This document shows positions 58,590 to 64,000 of a DNA stretch of 64,000 nucleotides, piece by piece. A program made the position numbers and the translations under genes. The stretch spans positions 186,001 through 250,000 of the forward strand of contig JAJEKV010000147.1 of the NCBI GenBank assembly GCA_021234155.1, in the 5' to 3' direction. A model generated the notes under the pieces. That model saw only the letters and a program-made list of their open reading frames with translations. It did no database searches and was not told where the DNA came from. How positions within the stretch are numbered: position 1 is the first letter of the stretch; each line of letters starts with the position of its first letter. This stretch comes from Isoetes taiwanensis (Eukaryota; Streptophyta; Lycopodiopsida; Isoetales; Isoetaceae).

Positions 58590-58745
58590 GATTGGAATAG
58601 AACAAAATAGAATAGAATGGAATGAATTGTAATCTCCATGGAGATGAATAGGCCATGGGACACATATCATGGAACCCTGAACCATTATTACTAGGATTAA
58701 CAAGTCTTTGCCTGAAGGTTTTAAAGAAGAAGCGACATTTTTTTT
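58590..58745 (-). mobile_element. LINE 3' end with TTCTA-type tail
   Basis: On the minus strand ctttaaaaccttcaggcaaa, then gtcccatggcctattcatct, ccatggagattacaatt and a short run of TTCTA/TTCCA/TTTTG pentamers (58594-58627). It is the same 3' UTR family as 551-680, more diverged, with no coding part. Confidence 0.65.
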
Positions 58746-60760
58746 GTGAAGGAAAAACATTAAATGATGATACTGCTATAAAATATGAAGATGGATAGAA
58801 ATAAGCTCATTGCTACTATTGGTTCAAATCGAAGATGCATATCCAACATCTAAGAATGTATGAAACTTGAAAGGAATGATATATGAATGGGTTAACATGG
58901 CTATGTAAATGGAGTATTCAGTTAGAAGAGATCAATGGACAAATCTAAATGGGTAAAAAAATAGTAGGAATATTATAAGGCATACGCCCTAGGTTATGGG
59001 TGCAAATGACCATACTCAACACACTTCATGCTGGGAGACCCATACTCCTTCATGCTGGGAGACCCATACTTTTTCTTATGAGGTTCAACTCCATGTATCA
59101 TATTTCAAGCCATATGCTCCAATTTCTACATATTTTAAGACTATATGCATCCCAAATCATAATTGAATATTATATCAAAATAAGAGGCGTCCAAAGGCCC
59201 CAACATATGCTCTAGGCTGTGGGATCCACGAAATTGACGCCTCATTTCGAGATATCAACTTTAATAACTTTGGGATCATAGGGAAAATTGGTTTGGTAGT
59301 GCGAAAGACCATACACCAAATATTCCAAATAGATAAAGAAGAAGAAGCACGAACAATCCATGTAGGAAAAAGCCCTCCTCTGCATGGATTCAAAGAAAAA
59401 CAAAGAAGAAATTGTTGAGAGAAGAACAAGCACCGATGCAATAAATTAATTTCTTTAAAACCATAATTAGAGATCTTTAAAATAGACCATAGGCCCACAC
59501 TTGCCAAGCAATGTTGCTCACCCATCTTTAAACCCTCAATCTGGTGGCTTGAATCGATGCAATGTTTTGAAGTGAGTCTAGGAAGCATCTGTCTATTATA
59601 CTATAAATTCTAGAATGGCACGTTGGTTTGAAAAAGAAAAAAGGGGAAAAAAAAAGAAAAAGGTAAAAGACAAAATTAAAAAGCACGTGTGTTCTACTTT
59701 GACAGTGACCGAAGGAAATAATAAGTGTCAAGCTTGCCCATTAAAGGGGAGATCACTTCTCCTTTAGATGAGCATCTCTTCATTGCTTGGCTTTCATGGA
59801 TTGTTTGTATCAGGATGTAGTTGCAGAGGTCGATTTTATACAGGAACAGAGTGGCTTCAAGGGTAAAGGCGCCCAAATAAGGAGAGCTTCCTCGGCGGAT
59901 CTCTTGGATACAATACTATTGTTTCCTGGACGATCTCGAGTTCGTGGATGCCCAATTTTCTTTACGTGCATCAGTTTCCTCTTACTGGGAAGCAAGAAGC
60001 ACAAGGATTAGTTCTAGAAAAAACTCTGTCTATTTGTAGGCCAGCCTCCTCTTGTCTCCCATACTCTCATGACGCGACATCCTGCATAGTAACCATCATA
60101 GCTTATGATTTCAAAGTTAGAAAGTGAAATCAAAGGCATTTGAAAGCTTTATAAGAGGGATTCCTATTGACATGTGATTTTGATCAAATTGACATCTATT
60201 TTAATGTCTAAATCAAGGTTTCCCTGACTGAAAAATTTAAAGGTTTCTTGTCCTTCACATTTTTTCATGTAACTTATATTTTAGACATCAATTTTTGATG
60301 AAATTTAAAGCATTGAAAAGATCTTATAATGAGCTTTTGTTTTAGGCCATGTTTATCAAATTTTCTACTTGATTGTGACCCCATAAAGTATACTATTAGC
60401 TGATTTACAGTGGTTCTTGCATAAATTTCTCTTTTTTTGGTTTATTCCTCAAACTTTGAGCCTTAAAGATATAATATTGGGTGATATTGCTTTCTTACTT
60501 GATTCAAGTCTTCATTTGAAGCTTGATATAGGATATTTAGATCGTGTTCGAATCGTGGTAGGTAGAAGCAATGTCTGGTAGTATTTTCCATACTTGGATT
60601 AGATATTCCAATGGCATTAGAGATGGGAAGACAAACACAAAAATAGCAACAAGCCCAAAAAGAAAACTAAAAACTAATTGTGTTAGAGATTCTTGAGGTC
60701 AAGGTGTAATATCACATATGGTGGTCAATGTGGTGTTTTAAGTTGGGAACCAAATAAATG
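58746..60760. other. Intron stretch without recognised genes
   Basis: A 23-26-bp tandem duplication (tcatgctgggagacccatac) is at 59027-59072. Short reverse open frames at 59.2-59.9 kb have no known motif. Confidence 0.5.
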
Positions 60761-60762
60761 AA

Positions 60763-60982
60763 CATGGTAATGTGATGACATAGGAGAGGCAAGAGAAAAA
60801 AATTAGAACAAATCTCGCAGAATGTCGAGAAATATGTAGTGTCACCTTTACCACAGAACGAAATCTACACTCTTACGAAATTTGATGTAAGAAAGTGGGA
60901 AATTGAATTTCAATTTCTTCGACATCATAAGGGCACATTAGGTGACATAGAAAAATATTGCTGGGCTCCTAGAAATAGATAG
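60763..60982 (+). other. Possible unrecognised coding remnant
   Basis: A frame of about 70 codons without stop (EKKLEQISQNVEKYV, PQNEIYTLTKFDVRKWEIE, FLRHHKGTLGDIEKYCWAP) looks protein-like and ends in TAG. I do not recognise it. Confidence 0.3.
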
Positions 60983-61098
60983 AATGGCAATAAATGAGGA
61001 GATTTAACATTTCTTCACTAAAGAGGGGTAGAGTTGTCGCAGCCTATCGAGTAGGCAGGATACATGAGAATAAATCTGCCTTAGTCTAATTTTCTAAC

Positions 61099-61239
61099 AT
61101 GGCTAGCCGTCTTGGTATCTTAAAGCATGGCTGTAATCTATATGGATTACCTTGCTTAGTTCAGGAAGGTCTGACATTACAACAACTAGTCCAACAGGGT
61201 TTTGAGTTTACCAAAGTACATAAAGCTCATTTTGCACAG
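61099..61239 (+). other. Possible unrecognised exon
   Basis: ATG followed by 46 open codons (MASRLGILKHGCNLYGLPCL, QEGLTLQQLVQQGFEF, KVHKAHFAQ) ends exactly at a consensus donor CAG|gtaagc. It does not resemble HAP2. It could be an exon of an unrelated nested gene or part of a transposon. Confidence 0.3.
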
Positions 61240-62228
61240 GTAAGCGGGCAGTATATACAGATGGGGAATTAGAGTAGTTATTCTTGATCATCCACCTCTT
61301 GATCCTTGTTTTGATTATTAGATCATGTTTTGGCATGTTGTTTGTGAGACTACATGTCATGTTTAGCCTCATGGCTATTTCTTCTTTTGGTTATACTTTG
61401 TTTTATGATGGGCAATTGCCCCCTTGTTTGTTTTGGGCTTCATGCCCTGTTCATTGTAGTGTCCTGTAGCCATGGGGTCCTTATGGACATTATAAATTTA
61501 TCCATATACCTATTAAACATCATAGAGCACTTACATCCCTTCATAATGCATGGTTAAATTGAGACAAAAAGGACTCATAAAGATTGGAAAATGTTGTTAG
61601 ATGGGAATTCAAGAGGATGATAGCATTTTCAACTATTAAGTAGAACATACTGCCTTTCTTGCTGAAATCAACATGACATATTCCCTTAAATACACCAGCA
61701 ATTGCTACACTAGTTGCATAAGCACAAACACCTTCATAAAAAATGGCATCTATAGAAATTCAAAACTCTAGCAATTGACTTAAGTGGCAATCCTTACTGT
61801 TATTTCTTTTTTCTATCAAGGGTTGCTCCAATTTACCCTATATTTTTTTAGGGATGAGATTGATTTATCTTGCATGATAGGCTATCATATATGCATGCAC
61901 TTATTTGATATGATAAAAGATAATCTAGTTTACTTAAATTTTTTCCCTCTCCTCTATGAATCTTGACCTCAAAGGCAGGACCTTCGTTACTCGTTATTAA
62001 GGGAAGCATGTTCTCTGTAGTATATCCCAAAAAAATTCTTGATTCATGGGTCTATGTTTAAATGAAATTGGAAGTTTTAAAAGTTATTCCATAGAGCCTT
62101 TTTTTATTGTAATTTGCTCACAATTGACAAGGATGGGTTGTAAAATTTATAATTGTCTAAGGAATTTTCAGCATCAAAACTATTTCTTTCACAAGTTTAT
62201 TGTAATTATTCTTTCTTTTCAATCATAG

Positions 62229-62322
62229 GGTCAAACAATACACCTACTGCCAAGAGTTCCTGGAGTTTTTAATATGCCAATTTATACTTCTATAAAAGAC
62301 CCAAAGAAGTATAATTGTGAAG
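62229..62322 (+). CDS. HAP2: HAP2/GCS1, exon with tyrosine-cysteine motif
   Basis: The exon is 94 nt: 31 codons plus one base, with acceptor caatcatag and donor G|gtaatt. It encodes GQTIHLLPRVPGVF, then NMPIYTSIKDPKKYNCE. Plant HAP2 has EEQFF, a lysine/proline segment, then LYPTKDQAAKYICT; spacing to the conserved Y-x-C is close. Identity is lower than in earlier exons, so position and splice sites matter to the call. It follows an intron of about 20.5 kb. The C-terminal exons (transmembrane segment and basic tail) should lie beyond the right edge. Confidence 0.72.
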
Positions 62323-62399
62323 GTAATTTATTCATGACTAGGCATTCATCACTTTCGGCATTTTAGATTAATGAGTAGGATAATAAAAGTATTATATAA

Positions 62400-63100
62400 T
62401 CATTTCAATGCTACTTGGTATCCAGATTCTCTAAGATTCCATAAGGATTCCCTTAGATTCCCAACATTTTGTGCGGATTCCACTAGATTATTTAGATCCC
62501 ACTAGATTCCCTAAGATTCTAGACTAGATTCTCGAAGATTCTTATAGATCACCCACGATTTCCCTAGATTCCTTGACATTCTGTCAAGATTCTCCAAGAT
62601 CACTCAAAGATTCCCATAAATTCTCTAAGGTTCCGTAAAAATTCCCTTAGATTTTCTCACAATTCCATTAGATTCTCCCAAGATTCCATTGGATTCATCG
62701 AGATTTTATGAATATCCCTTTCTTTGAAGATTGAGATCTATAAAAATCCCCCAAGGTTTCCTAAGATTCTATAAAGGGTTCCTTAGATTCGCTGTGCCCA
62801 TAGCCTCCTCAAGATTCCTCCAGATTCCTTCAAGATCCTTTGAGACTCCATCAAGGATCACTTATATTCACCAAGATCGCTTAAGATGTCATGTCCATAA
62901 AAAATACCTTTCGGATCCCCAATATTATTTAAAATTCTTTAAGATTCCCATAGATCATTCAAGATTCCCTAGATCCTTCATGATTCCATGAGATTTTGCC
63001 AAGATTCCCTTAGATGCTCTATGATTCTCTAAGACCTCTTAGATTCCCTCAATATTCCTCGAGATTCCTTTAGACTCTCTTGAAATTTCTTAAACAATTT
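62400..63100 (+). repeat. AGATTC-type array, longest copy
   Basis: About 700 bp of degenerate agattc(c/t)(c/t)(t/a)(t/a) units, e.g. taagattccataaggattcc and cttagattc, directly after the last recognised HAP2 exon. Confidence 0.8.
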
Positions 63101-63553
63101 TAACTCGATGGTGCGGGTTTTCACGACGACGAAACCATGCCAAATGACCACTCATTGGAAAGCTATCAATGAGAGGAATGAACTCCACCTTAATCTAACC
63201 CCTCCATTGCAAGTTACAAGTATTTGAAAATGATTAAAAAATGAAGCTTCCTATAAGTTAAACAAATTTATTGTTCCTTTTAATGAACAGAAATCCTACC
63301 TTCTTTGCACCTTCGCAAAAAAAATCTCAACAGTTAGAATCTCGGAGGAGGGAGGATGTGCACTCATGACTATGGCGCTTAGGGCTGTCGGTGCTTTTCC
63401 TTGTAGCTTGAGCATCCGGGCTCTGTTTTGGTGATCTTTAGCTCGTTGGAAAGCTTGTTCCAAGAGCTCTCCAAGGTATCAATTTTATTAGAGTTTGTTA
63501 TCAGGTTAGGAGGCCGGATTACGCCTGTTTGATTTCGGCGTCTTTCGATAGAC

Positions 63554-64000
63554 ATGGGAAAGATAGATACTGCTTCATCTAAGGTGGTGGTAAAACAAAG
63601 TGAGTCTACCACCATTGGTGATATGTGACTTTCCAGTTGTGCAAAAAGAGGTGAATAACTTAACGGAAGGTTCTTTGCCTTTAGTGGAAGTTGCTCCAGT
63701 AGTTCTTGCAGAAAAGGATTTTCCGCCCTTGCAAGGCACTGCAAGTAAGGGAGTGGAAGTTAATGGGAATTTACATCAAACAGGCACACATTGAAATCCT
63801 AATGTAGTTCCTCAGCCTTAATCTAATGATGCTGCTTGGAAGTTATTTGACTCTGTTACAAAACTTTCAGATCAAAGATTTAATGATTGGTTTTGTAAGG
63901 ATATATCTAGTGCATCTAGAAAGGCCAGAGTATCGGTTGCTTTACAGGTGTTGTCAAAAGGAAGTAAGGATGAGTTGTTGGCAATTTTGGATACATTGAA
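63554..64000 (+). mobile_element. L1-type ORF1 (same family), copy C, running off the window
   Basis: ATG at 63554 (MGKIDTASSKVVVKQ) stops at 63628. In another frame, VVQKEVNNLTEGSLPLVEV, LAEKDFPPLQGTASKG, then AAWKLFDSVTKLSDQRFNDW, FCKDISSASRKARVS and a helical stretch to the window edge. It aligns with copy B: FPPL, AW(K/R)xxDxVx(K/R), RFxxWxCKxxSS. The DUF4283-like part and ORF2 are expected beyond 64000. It has at least three stops. Confidence 0.65.

Overview
This is intronic DNA of a land-plant nuclear genome, rich in transposons and AT. The key observation is a set of six short exons on the + strand that can be read as consecutive pieces of HAP2/GCS1, the conserved gamete-fusion protein. 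They lie at 1528-1701, 22762-22824, 39428-39531, 41330-41447, 41667-about 41704 and 62229-62322. Lengths and splice phases agree at every junction except the one after 41704. The gene runs off both ends of the window, and three of its introns are 16.6-21 kb long. Such introns, together with the LINE types present, suggest a large-genome seedless vascular plant (a fern is my best guess) or a gymnosperm; the species is inference.

Intron 1702-22761 holds a near full-length antisense chaperonin-60 pseudogene that kept its own introns (6673-9070), an L1-type LINE in pieces (11.56-12.98 kb, with an ORF1 remnant at 14.5-15.0 kb), a LINE with short-tandem-repeat tail (18.23-20.06 kb), and a composite repeat (21.5-22.2 kb). 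Intron 22825-39427 holds nested LINEs at 22.9-25.0 kb, a reverse-oriented LINE at 30.3-31.6 kb, and a long reverse-oriented LINE (31.7-38.4 kb). That LINE was split by a young non-autonomous LTR retrotransposon (31885-34677, 5-bp target duplication) and by a Copia-like gag zinc-knuckle fragment. The 1.8-kb intron 39532-41329 holds a LINE endonuclease remnant. The 20.5-kb last intron holds a DUF4283-like ORF1 pseudogene, a TIR element with internal minisatellites, L1 and LINE fragments, a 1.5-kb polypyrimidine tract with Helitron-like ends beside it, a poly(A) retroposon with a 12-bp target duplication, and a second copy of the composite repeat.

The most frequent mobile family is a non-L1 LINE with this order: ORF1, endonuclease, reverse transcriptase, CCHC knuckle, short 3' UTR. 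About ten of its 3' ends share a terminal signature (roughly CCATAGGCCxATTGGTCTCCG then TGGACGATAAAA), but each ends in its own 4-5-bp tandem repeat instead of poly(A). L1-type elements with a plant-style ORF1 form a second lineage.

Apart from HAP2 I found no intact protein-coding gene, no tRNA or rRNA gene and no CRISPR array. Many long open frames here are artefacts of low-complexity DNA. All family assignments come from reading motifs by eye; no database search was run.
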